Assembly (NCBI GenBank): GCA_027340195.1
Contig: DAHWNE010000020.1
Location: 1 to 6,117, forward strand
Source: Acetobacteraceae bacterium
GTDB taxonomy: Bacteria > Pseudomonadota > Alphaproteobacteria > Acetobacterales > Acetobacteraceae
Length of the DNA stretch: 6,117 nt
Direction: 5' to 3'
Of the stretch, positions 1 to 5,831 are shown piece after piece (the stretch's first letter is position 1; the number at the start of each line of letters is the position of its first letter). Both the position numbers and the translations under genes were made by a program. The notes beneath the pieces were generated by a model that saw only the letters and a list, made by a program, of their open reading frames with translations, was not told the origin of the DNA and searched no databases.

Positions 1-341
1 AGCCAGGTCATTTCCGGCCGGTAAACGAAGCGCAGCCCCAGCATTCCCGGCTGCGCCCGCCAGCCGGGCAGGCGGGCGGCATTGGCGGGATCGACGGTGA
101 GCCGGCCCATCACCGCGAAACGGTCGGGGTGCGCGGACGCGGCGGCCAGCGCCAGCTCGTTGCGATCGCCTTCCCATGACGGCGGCACGATCACCGCCCG
201 GTCCACCCCGGCCGCATCCATCGCCGCCAGCAGATCGGCCGCGGTGAAAGGTTCCGGGCGATGCGGCACGCCCCAGCTGGGCCAGGGTCGTTCCGGCGTG
301 TTGGCGCCCCAGATATGCACCTGGGCATCGACGATCATCAT
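1..341 (-). CDS. Amidohydrolase family protein (metal-dependent TIM-barrel hydrolase), N-terminal part, cut by window edge
   Basis: The visible 113 residues are the N-terminal part of an amidohydrolase-2 type protein; the rest lies beyond the left edge. The start is the first of two adjacent ATG codons, giving MMIVDAQVHIWGANTP. The D-A-Q-V-H-I-W segment (residues 5-11) sits where this superfamily has its first-strand metal motif, with Gln7 in place of the usual first His and His9 kept. Next come a helix containing AADLLAAMDAAGVDRAVIVPP (split here as residues 34-54), an NELALAAA segment and a DRFAVMGRL strand, the alternating strand/helix pattern of this family. Known members hydrolyse lactones or amides or decarboxylate aromatic acids; the substrate here cannot be told. 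It starts 54 bases after the aminotransferase stop on the same strand and probably shares its transcript. Its Shine-Dalgarno is weak (GGGA about 10 bases upstream). The family call is secure, the specific function is not. Confidence 0.82.
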   Translation of the reverse strand, partial: MMIVDAQVHIWGANTPERPWPSWGVPHRPEPFTAADLLAAMDAAGVDRAVIVPPSWEGDRNELALAAASAHPDRFAVMGRLTVDPANAARLPGWRAQPGMLGLRFVYRPEMTW

Positions 342-395
342 ATTGCGCGCGTCCCGCTGGTTGACCGGGTAAGTGGCGGGCGGCGCGGGGGGGTG

Positions 396-1709
396 TCAAC
401 CCGGCGCGCGGGCGCCGAGCAGGCTCGCGCGGGTGGCGACGAACTCGGCCACCGCCGCGACCAGCCGGTCGCAGGCGGCATCGTCCACCGGCAGGCTGAG
501 CGCCATCATGCCCCGCCGCGCCATCCAGAACCCGGCGGCGAGCAGATCGAAGAACAGCAGTTCTTTCAGCCCCGGATCGTCGTTGGCGGCCTGCGCCGGA
601 GAGGTCACCGGGCCCGGCTGGGTGTGGACCGCCAGCATCGAGCCGATCCCGGTGAAGCAGAGCGGCGCGCCGGCGGTGACGGCGTTGAGCCGCGCGCGCA
701 GTGCCTCGCCACGGGCGGCCAGCGCGGCGGCGGCTTCGGGGGTGAACACCTCGGTCAGTCCGGCCAGCCCGGCGGCCATGGTGAGCACGTTATTGTTGAA
801 AGTGCCGGCATGGGGCAGCGCGTCCGCCCGGCGCGGGTCGAACCGGTCCAGCAACGTGGCGGCGCCGCCGAACGCACCGAAGGACATCCCGCCGCCGATA
901 TATTTGCCCAGGGTGAGCAGATCGGCCCGCACGCCGCGCGCCGCGCCGAGCCCGCCGGGGGCGAGGCGGGAGGTCATCACCTCGTCCAGGATCAGCAAGG
1001 CTCCGGCGGCGCGCGCGCCTTCGGCCACCGCGGCCAGGAAGGCGGGATCGGCGGGCAGGCAGCCGCCGCTGCCCTGCATCGGTTCGATCAGGACCGCCGC
1101 GAGGTCCGTCCCGTGCCTGGCCAGCAGCGCCCGGGTGCCGGCGATGTCGTTGTAGGGGGCGATCACGAACGGGAACGGCGCGTTGATCGGGGAACCGCCG
1201 CCGGCGAAACCCAGCACCGCGCCGTGATAGCCGCCGGCGAAGACCATCACCGCCGGCCGGCCGGTCGCCACCCGCGCCAGCGACAGCGCCATCAGATTGG
1301 CTTCGGTGCCGGAATTGGTGAAGCGCACCCGTTCCAGGCCGAAGCGGTCGCACACCGCGCGGGCGAATTTCCCCTCGATCGCGTTCGAGGCGCCGAAGCC
1401 GATCCCGTCGTCCAACGTGCGGTCGATCGCGGCGCGGATGGTCGGGTTCGAATGGCCGTAGAGGCCGGCGGTGAACTCGCCCAGCAGGTCGATGTACTCG
1501 TGCCCGTCCAGGTCGTAGAGGCGGCAGCCCTCGCCGCGCGCCATCGCCAGCGGGAACGGGTCGTAGTGCAGCACGCTGCGGGTGTTGCCGCCGGGCATCA
1601 CGGCGGTGGCCTCGGCGAAGCGGGCCGCCGAGCGCGGGTTGCGGGCGACATAGGCCGCCCGCGCCTCCGTCAGCGCCTCCGCGAGGTCGGTGTTGGCCCC
1701 GCCCTGCAT
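396..1709 (-). CDS. Class III PLP-dependent aminotransferase, beta-phenylalanine (beta-amino acid) aminotransferase-like
   Basis: This complete 437-aa fold-type I enzyme belongs to the glutamate-1-semialdehyde aminomutase/class III group. Visible motifs are PGGNTRSVL (39-47), YGHSNP (84-89), the cofactor-phosphate loop NSGTEAN (132-138), GGYHG (159-163), IEPMQGSGG (208-216), DEVMTSRLAPGG (242-253), LGKYIGGGMSFG with Schiff-base Lys269, and AGTFNNN (301-307). From memory, the layout closely matches Variovorax beta-phenylalanine aminotransferase (434 aa), including its substrate-carboxylate Arg41 (here Arg44) and a C-terminal active-site Arg before Gly (here Arg399). That enzyme moves the amino group of a beta-amino acid to 2-oxoglutarate. 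An aminomutase-like role is less likely but possible, and heme biosynthesis is unlikely given the context. The ATG chosen gives an N-terminus only three residues longer than that homologue. It begins 5 bases after the asd stop, so translation is probably coupled. The exact amino donor is unproven. Confidence 0.9.
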   Translation of the reverse strand: MQGGANTDLAEALTEARAAYVARNPRSAARFAEATAVMPGGNTRSVLHYDPFPLAMARGEGCRLYDLDGHEYIDLLGEFTAGLYGHSNPTIRAAIDRTLDDGIGFGASNAIEGKFARAVCDRFGLERVRFTNSGTEANLMALSLARVATGRPAVMVFAGGYHGAVLGFAGGGSPINAPFPFVIAPYNDIAGTRALLARHGTDLAAVLIEPMQGSGGCLPADPAFLAAVAEGARAAGALLILDEVMTSRLAPGGLGAARGVRADLLTLGKYIGGGMSFGAFGGAATLLDRFDPRRADALPHAGTFNNNVLTMAAGLAGLTEVFTPEAAAALAARGEALRARLNAVTAGAPLCFTGIGSMLAVHTQPGPVTSPAQAANDDPGLKELLFFDLLAAGFWMARRGMMALSLPVDDAACDRLVAAVAEFVATRASLLGARAPG

Positions 1710-1714
1710 GGCGC

Positions 1715-2746
1715 TCAGGCCGCGCGTTTCGCCAGCGCGCCCTGCTTGACCAGCGTCTCGGCGATCTGCACCGCGTTCAACGCCGCGCCCTTGCGCAGAT
1801 TGTCGGACACGCACCAGAACGAGAGCCCGTGCGCCACCGTCGGGTCCTTGCGGATGCGGCTCACGAACACCGCGTCCTCCCCGGCGCATTCGATCGGGGT
1901 GATGTAGCCGCCGTCCTCGCGGGTATCGACGACGGTTACCCCGGGCGCGGCGCGTAGCGCGGCACGCGCCTCGTTCACGGTGATCGGGTGCTCGCACTCG
2001 ATGGTGACCGCCTCGCCGTGGCCGATGAACACCGGCACGCGCACGCAGGTGGCGTGGACGGCGATGTCGGGGTCAAGGATCTTGCGGGTTTCCACCGTCA
2101 TCTTCCACTCTTCCTTGGTGGAGCCGTCATCCATGAACTTGTCGATGTGCGGGATGCAGTTGAACGCGATTTCCTTGGTGAACTGCTCGGGGCGGGTGGG
2201 GTCGTTGACGAACACCGCCTTGGTGTGGGCGTAGAGCTCGTCCATCCCTTCCTTCCCGGCGCCGGAGACGGATTGGTAGGTGGCGACCACCACTCGCTTG
2301 ACGCGGAACCGGTCGTGCAGCGGCTTCAGCGCCACCACCATCTGGATGGTGGAGCAGTTGGGGTTGGCGATGATGTTGCGGCGGGCGAATTTGGCCAGCG
2401 CCTGCGGATTGACCTCGGGCACCACCAGGGGGATGTCCGGTTCCATGCGGAACTGGCTGGTGTTGTCGATCACCACGCAGCCGGCCGCCGCCGCGCGCGG
2501 GGCATGGATCGCCGAGACCGCGGCGCCGGGGGAGAACAGGCCGATGTCCCAGCCGGCGAAGTCGAAGGTCTCGAGGTTCTGCACCTTGAGGATCTGTTTC
2601 TCGCCGAAGGAGACCTCGGCGCCGGCGGAACGGCCGGAGGCGACGGCGGCGACCGCGTCGGCGGGGAATTGCCGCTCGGCCAGGGTTTTCAGCATCTCGC
2701 GTCCGACCGCCCCGGTGGCGCCGACAACCGCGACCCTGTAGCCCAT
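1715..2746 (-). CDS. asd: Aspartate-semialdehyde dehydrogenase
   Basis: This 343-aa cytoplasmic enzyme reduces L-aspartyl-4-phosphate with NADPH to aspartate semialdehyde, the branch point to diaminopimelate/lysine, threonine and methionine. The N-terminal Rossmann motif is VVGATGAVGREM (7-18). The catalytic cysteine is Cys131 in NPNCSTIQ. The substrate-binding and dimerisation domain follows with YQSVSGAGKEGMDEL (157-171), CIPHID (197-202) and EEWKMTVETRKIL (212-224). Arg236 and the general base His243 lie in RVPVFIGH. A C-terminal NADP segment contains N324-A-V-Q327. Length and all key residues are those of a normal functional enzyme. The ATG has AGGAG nine bases upstream, which fixes the start. 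It is the first gene of a leftward cluster and is divergent from the GMC operon. An asd gene is normally essential for cell-wall synthesis, so at least this promoter should be active during growth. Confidence 0.97.
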   Translation of the reverse strand: MGYRVAVVGATGAVGREMLKTLAERQFPADAVAAVASGRSAGAEVSFGEKQILKVQNLETFDFAGWDIGLFSPGAAVSAIHAPRAAAAGCVVIDNTSQFRMEPDIPLVVPEVNPQALAKFARRNIIANPNCSTIQMVVALKPLHDRFRVKRVVVATYQSVSGAGKEGMDELYAHTKAVFVNDPTRPEQFTKEIAFNCIPHIDKFMDDGSTKEEWKMTVETRKILDPDIAVHATCVRVPVFIGHGEAVTIECEHPITVNEARAALRAAPGVTVVDTREDGGYITPIECAGEDAVFVSRIRKDPTVAHGLSFWCVSDNLRKGAALNAVQIAETLVKQGALAKRAA

Positions 2747-2755
2747 CTGATCCTG

Positions 2756-2760
2756 CTCCT
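2756..2760 (-). promoter_or_regulatory. Shine-Dalgarno of asd
   Basis: AGGAG on the minus strand ends nine bases before the asd ATG at 2746. It supports that start; the N-terminal Rossmann motif begins directly after it, so no longer form is needed. Confidence 0.75.
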
Positions 2761-2768
2761 GCTGCTAT

Positions 2769-2782
2769 GCGGCGATCACCGC
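2769..2782. repeat. 14-bp near-palindrome, possible operator
   Basis: GCGGCGATCACCGC reads almost the same on both strands: six of seven base pairs are complementary around a central GATC-type core. It lies in the asd 5' untranslated region, 22-35 bases before the ATG. A dimeric regulator could bind it, or it could form a small hairpin in the asd leader. GC-rich DNA makes short palindromes common, so this is only a candidate. Confidence 0.25.
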
Positions 2783-2788
2783 ACGGGG

Positions 2789-2817
2789 GAGTTACAAGGG
2801 TGGCGGAGTGGCGGCAA
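2789..2817 (-). promoter_or_regulatory. Weak candidate asd promoter
   Basis: On the minus strand TTGCCG (2817-2812) is followed after 17 bases by TAACTC (2794-2789). The -35 element is fair and the -10 is poor against the sigma-70 consensus. Spacing and position upstream of the asd Shine-Dalgarno are suitable. Alphaproteobacterial promoters often diverge at -10, so this is a candidate only. Confidence 0.22.
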
Positions 2818-2825
2818 GCGCCCGG

Positions 2826-2856
2826 TTGACAACACCGGCCGGCGCGGTGCCAGCTT
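2826..2856 (+). promoter_or_regulatory. Candidate promoter of the GMC/xerD operon (perfect -35 hexamer)
   Basis: TTGACA at 2826-2831 matches the -35 consensus exactly and lies about 52 bases before the first start codon of the rightward genes. At a 17-19 base spacing only GC-rich hexamers occur (for example CAGCTT at 2851-2856), so the -10 is weak and expression from it may need an activator. Confidence 0.35.
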
Positions 2857-2871
2857 GGACGGACCGGCGCC

Positions 2872-2876
2872 AGGGA
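2872..2876 (+). promoter_or_regulatory. Shine-Dalgarno deciding the start of the small subunit
   Basis: AGGGA lies six bases before the ATG at 2883. It favours this start over an in-frame GTG at 2808, which would add 25 residues of low-quality leader and would place the TTGACA hexamer inside the coding region. Confidence 0.6.
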
Positions 2877-2882
2877 CCCCGC

Positions 2883-3341
2883 ATGGAAACCAGCCAGGAC
2901 TCCGGGCTTTCCGCCCCGGACATCAATGTGCTGCGGCGCCTCGCCGGGGTGCTGATCCCGCCCGATGCCGCGCTCGCCATGCCCGGGGCCGATGATCCCG
3001 AGATTCTCGCCGATCTGCTCGCCACCCTCGGGCGCGACCGGGCGCGGGTGCGGGCCGCGCTCGCGGCGCTGCGCGCCGCCGGCTTCGACGCCGCCGCTCC
3101 GGCGGAGGCCGAGGCCCTCGCCCTTTCCTGGATGGCCACCGGCGGCCCGGAGGCCGGCACCCTCGGGCGGGTGATCCTGCAATGCTACTATCGCGATCCG
3201 CGGGTGCTGCGCGCCCTCGGCCAGGATCCGCGCCCGCCATTCCCGCGCGGGCATGTGCTGGAGCAGGGGGACTGGTCGCTGCTCGACCCGGTGCGCGCCC
3301 GCGCCCCGTTCTGGCGCGACGATCGCGCCGGCGCGGCCTGA
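2883..3341 (+). CDS. Gluconate 2-dehydrogenase subunit 3 (gamma)-like small subunit of a GMC dehydrogenase
   Basis: This 152-aa protein probably partners the GMC flavoprotein encoded 4 bases downstream. In the gluconate/glucose/sorbitol dehydrogenase complexes the gamma subunit stabilises the flavoprotein and, through its twin-arginine signal, carries it to the periplasm. Here residues 15-40 (NVLRRLAGVLIPPDAA then PGADDPE) match the start of the mature domain, with its typical LIPPD. The C-terminal half has QCYYRDPRVLRALG (100-113), PRPPFPRGH (116-124) and EQGDWSLLDPVRARAPFW (127-144). No signal peptide, twin-arginine box or membrane segment is visible with either possible start; Arg18-Arg19 has no hydrophobic signal core after it. 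The protein is therefore probably cytoplasmic. The family call rests on motif resemblance and gene order, so it is moderately sure. Confidence 0.68.
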   Translation: METSQDSGLSAPDINVLRRLAGVLIPPDAALAMPGADDPEILADLLATLGRDRARVRAALAALRAAGFDAAAPAEAEALALSWMATGGPEAGTLGRVILQCYYRDPRVLRALGQDPRPPFPRGHVLEQGDWSLLDPVRARAPFWRDDRAGAA

Positions 3342-3345
3342 CGCC

Positions 3346-4953
3346 ATGACCCGCAACGAAACCGTCGATGTCCTGATCATCGGCTCTGGCGCCTCCGGCG
3401 CGGCGGTGGCCTGGAGCCTGGCCGAGACGAGGATGAACATCCTTTGTCTGGAACAGGGCGACTGGACCAAGCCCACCGATTTTCCGGCCAACGGGCGCGA
3501 CTGGGAAGCGCGCCGCTACGGCGATTTCGCGATCAGCCCGAACGAGCGGGCGCGCGTCACCGACTACCCGGTGAACGACGCCGACTCGCCCATGAAAGTG
3601 GCCAATTTCAACGGCGTCGGCGGCGGCACCATTTTCTACACCGCGCATTTCCCGCGCCTGCACCCGTCCGATTTCCGGGTCCGGTCGCTGGACGGCGTGG
3701 CGTCGGATTGGCCGATCGACTACTGGGCCCTGGAACCGTTCTTTGCCGAGAACGACCGCATGATGGGCGTCTCCGGCCTGGCGGGCGATCCCGGAGTGCC
3801 GGCGCGCGATCCGCCGATGCCGCCGATCCCGCTCGGGCGCACCGGGGCGGCCTATGCCCGCGCGATGAACCGGCTGGGGTGGCATTGGTGGCCCTCCGAT
3901 ACCACCGTCGCCACCACCGAATATGACGGGCGGGCCGCCTGCATCAATCTCGGCCATTGCACCCCCGGCTGCGCGCAGGGGGCGAAGGCCAGCACCGACA
4001 TCACCTATTGGCCGCGGGCGCTGCGCGCCGGGGTGAAACTGCGCCCGCGCTGCCGGGTGCGGGAGATCACGCTCAACGAGCACGGCATGGCGGCGGGGGC
4101 GATCTATTACGACGCCGACGGGGCCGAGTGCTTCCAGCCGGCGGAGATGGTCATCCTGGCCGCCAACGGCATCGGCACCCCGCGGCTGCTGCTCAATTCC
4201 GCCTCCGCGCGCTTCCCCGACGGCCTCGCCAATTCCTCCGGCCTGGTCGGGCGCAACCTGATGCTGCATCCTTGGCCGCAGGTGAGCGGGTATGTCGCCG
4301 AGACGGTCGATGGCGGGCGGGGTCCGATGACCTGCCTGTGGAGCAAGCAATTCTACGAGACCGACCCGGCCCGCGATTTCGTCCGCGGCTACACGCTGCA
4401 ATTCGCGCGCGGCGCCGGACCGGTTGCCGAGGCGGTGGACAGCCTGGCGGCCGGGCGGCTGCCCTGGGGGAAAGGGCACCATCGCGCCTTCCGTGCGCTG
4501 CTGGACCATCGCCTGCGCATCGGCATCGCTTGCGAGGACCTGCCGGAGGAGCACAACCGGGTCACCCTCGATCCCGTGCTGACCGACAGCAACGGCATCC
4601 CGGCGGCGAAGATCCACTACCGCATCGGCGAGAACACGCGGCGCATGATGGCGCACGGCATCGCCCGGGCCACCGAGATCATGGAGGCCGCCGGGGCCAG
4701 CCAGATCGGGGTGAGCCCCACCCTCAACAGCCCCGGCCACCTGCTCGGCACGGCGCGCATGGGCACCGACCCCGAGCGTTCGGTGGTCAATCCCTGGGGA
4801 CGCTGCCACGACGTGCGCAACCTGTTCATCGTCGATGGCAGCATCTGGGTCACCTCCGGCGGGGTGAACCCGACCTCCACCATCCAGGCGCTGGCGCTCT
4901 ACATCGCCGATCAGATCAAGCGGCGCCTGGCCACCCTGTTCGATCCCGAGTGA
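3346..4953 (+). CDS. GMC-family FAD-dependent oxidoreductase with a [3Fe-4S]-type cysteine motif
   Basis: This 535-aa protein is a complete GMC dehydrogenase. The FAD dinucleotide fold opens it (VLIIGSGASGAAVAW, 9-23; LCLEQG, 33-38). GVGGGTIFYTAHFPRL (90-105) is the GMC flavin region, and VILAANGIGTPRLLLNS (269-285) is a second GMC signature. The C-terminal substrate domain has GHLLGTARMG with His465 and GGVNPTST with Asn508, matching the His/Asn catalytic pair of choline oxidase. Cys199, Cys205 and Cys209 form C-x5-C-x3-C (CINLGHCTPGC), the spacing I recall for the [3Fe-4S] ligands of bacterial FAD glucose dehydrogenase. It probably oxidises a sugar, sugar acid or alcohol and passes electrons through the cluster; the substrate is unknown. 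The ATG has no Shine-Dalgarno but follows the small-subunit stop by 4 bases, suggesting coupling. No cytochrome subunit follows. Confidence 0.9.
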   Translation: MTRNETVDVLIIGSGASGAAVAWSLAETRMNILCLEQGDWTKPTDFPANGRDWEARRYGDFAISPNERARVTDYPVNDADSPMKVANFNGVGGGTIFYTAHFPRLHPSDFRVRSLDGVASDWPIDYWALEPFFAENDRMMGVSGLAGDPGVPARDPPMPPIPLGRTGAAYARAMNRLGWHWWPSDTTVATTEYDGRAACINLGHCTPGCAQGAKASTDITYWPRALRAGVKLRPRCRVREITLNEHGMAAGAIYYDADGAECFQPAEMVILAANGIGTPRLLLNSASARFPDGLANSSGLVGRNLMLHPWPQVSGYVAETVDGGRGPMTCLWSKQFYETDPARDFVRGYTLQFARGAGPVAEAVDSLAAGRLPWGKGHHRAFRALLDHRLRIGIACEDLPEEHNRVTLDPVLTDSNGIPAAKIHYRIGENTRRMMAHGIARATEIMEAAGASQIGVSPTLNSPGHLLGTARMGTDPERSVVNPWGRCHDVRNLFIVDGSIWVTSGGVNPTSTIQALALYIADQIKRRLATLFDPE

Positions 4954-5831
4954 GCGTCGATCGGCATGTCGAGGCGTTTCTGGAGATGCTGGCCGCCGAG
5001 CGTGGCGCGGCGGCCAATACCCTTGCCGCGTATGCCGCCGATCTGGCCGATTTCGCCGCCTTCGCCGGCACGCCCTCCGGCGCCGACGCGGCGACCTTGG
5101 CCGCCTATATGGCGGGACTCGCCGCCGCCGGGCTGTCGGCGCGCACCGCCGCGCGGCGCCTTTCCACCTTGCGCCAGTTCCACCGCTTCCTGCTGGCCGA
5201 GGGCATCCGCGCCGACGACCCGACCGCCACCCTGGAGGCGCCGAAACCCGGAAGGCGGTTGCCGAAATACCTGACCGAGGCGGAGGTTGCGGCCCTGCTG
5301 GCCACCGCGGCGGCGCGACCCGATCCGCTCGCCGCCGCGGCGCTGGAACTGCTCTATGCCAGCGGGATGCGGGTCTCCGAGCTGCTGAGCCTGCGCCGCG
5401 ACGCGCTGGGCGGGGAGATGCTGCGCATCCGCGGCAAGGGGGGAAAAGCCCGGCTGGTGCCGCTGTCGGCGCGGGCGCGGGTGGCGGCGGCGGCGCTGAT
5501 CGCGGCGGGGCCGAAGGGGTGCCCGTTCCTGTTCCCCGGCCGCGATCCGCGCCGGGCGATGACACGGCAGGGCTTCGCGCTGGTGCTGAAGCAGGTGGCG
5601 CTGGCGGCGGGGCTGGATCCGGCGCGCGTGTCGCCGCATGTGCTGCGCCACTCCTTCGCCTCGCATCTGCTGGCCGGCGGGGCGGATCTGCGCAGCCTGC
5701 AAGTGTTGCTGGGCCACGCCGACATCGCCACCACCGAGATCTACACCCATATCCCCGACCACCGCCTGCGCGAGCTGGTGGAGACCCGCCATCCGCTGGC
5801 GAGGCCTATGCCGCCCGGACCGCGGCCGTGA
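4950..5831 (+). CDS. xerD: Tyrosine recombinase XerD (chromosome dimer resolution)
   Basis: This 293-aa site-specific recombinase is near the 298 aa of E. coli XerD. With XerC it resolves chromosome dimers at dif beside the FtsK translocase. The N-terminal SAM-like DNA-binding domain (5-95) includes HVEAFLEMLAAERG and NTLAAYAADL. The catalytic domain begins near RRLPKYLTEAEVAALL (102-117). All active-site residues are present: Arg141 (ASGMRVSEL), Lys163 (RGKGGK), His230 and Arg233 (SPHVLRHSFASH), His256 (LLGHADIATT) and nucleophile Tyr265 (IYTH). The GTG start overlaps the GMC stop in GTGA; the next in-frame ATG would remove the first DNA-binding helix. XerC is the main alternative; the LPKYLTEAEV linker and the YTHIPDHRLREL tail favour XerD. 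No phage or integron gene is nearby, supporting a housekeeping role. Co-transcription with metabolic genes is unusual. Confidence 0.88.
   Translation: MSVDRHVEAFLEMLAAERGAAANTLAAYAADLADFAAFAGTPSGADAATLAAYMAGLAAAGLSARTAARRLSTLRQFHRFLLAEGIRADDPTATLEAPKPGRRLPKYLTEAEVAALLATAAARPDPLAAAALELLYASGMRVSELLSLRRDALGGEMLRIRGKGGKARLVPLSARARVAAAALIAAGPKGCPFLFPGRDPRRAMTRQGFALVLKQVALAAGLDPARVSPHVLRHSFASHLLAGGADLRSLQVLLGHADIATTEIYTHIPDHRLRELVETRHPLARPMPPGPRP

Larger units (their letters stand above)
2747..2882. promoter_or_regulatory. Divergent intergenic region between asd and the GMC operon
   Basis: This 136-base gap is the only place where both the leftward asd cluster and the rightward GMC cluster can have their main promoters. 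It holds the Shine-Dalgarno sequences of both first genes, a perfect rightward TTGACA, a weak leftward promoter-like pair and one near-palindrome, each listed separately. I see no ORF, riboswitch-like structure or terminator in it. Confidence 0.6.

Noticed and set aside
387..393. Run of seven G (seven C on the coding strand) after the aminotransferase stop
   Set aside because: It lies between genes, so slippage would not change a protein. A run this short is expected in DNA of this base composition.
261..1907. A 548-codon open frame on the plus strand across the aminotransferase gene
   Set aside because: Its composition (His, Gly, Gln, Arg and Ala repeats without order) is typical of antisense translation of GC-rich genes. 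The opposite strand encodes a clear PLP enzyme.
1710..1997. In-frame 5' extension of the aminotransferase into asd, adding 96 residues
   Set aside because: The extension would be Arg-rich out-of-frame asd sequence. The ATG at 1709 gives an N-terminus of family length.
2808..2882. Upstream GTG start for the small subunit
   Set aside because: It has no Shine-Dalgarno, its 25-residue leader has no family resemblance or signal peptide, and it would include the TTGACA hexamer. The ATG at 2883 has AGGGA six bases upstream.
2923..5565. An 880-codon open frame on the minus strand, antisense to the GMC and xerD genes
   Set aside because: It is Arg/Pro/Gly/Ala-rich with no domain motif and mirrors two well-supported genes. 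Long antisense frames are expected where third positions are nearly all G or C.
4950..5831. xerD as an integrase of a mobile element or integron
   Set aside because: Its length, motifs and XerD-type linker are those of the housekeeping recombinase. No attachment repeats, tRNA, phage or transposon genes are present.
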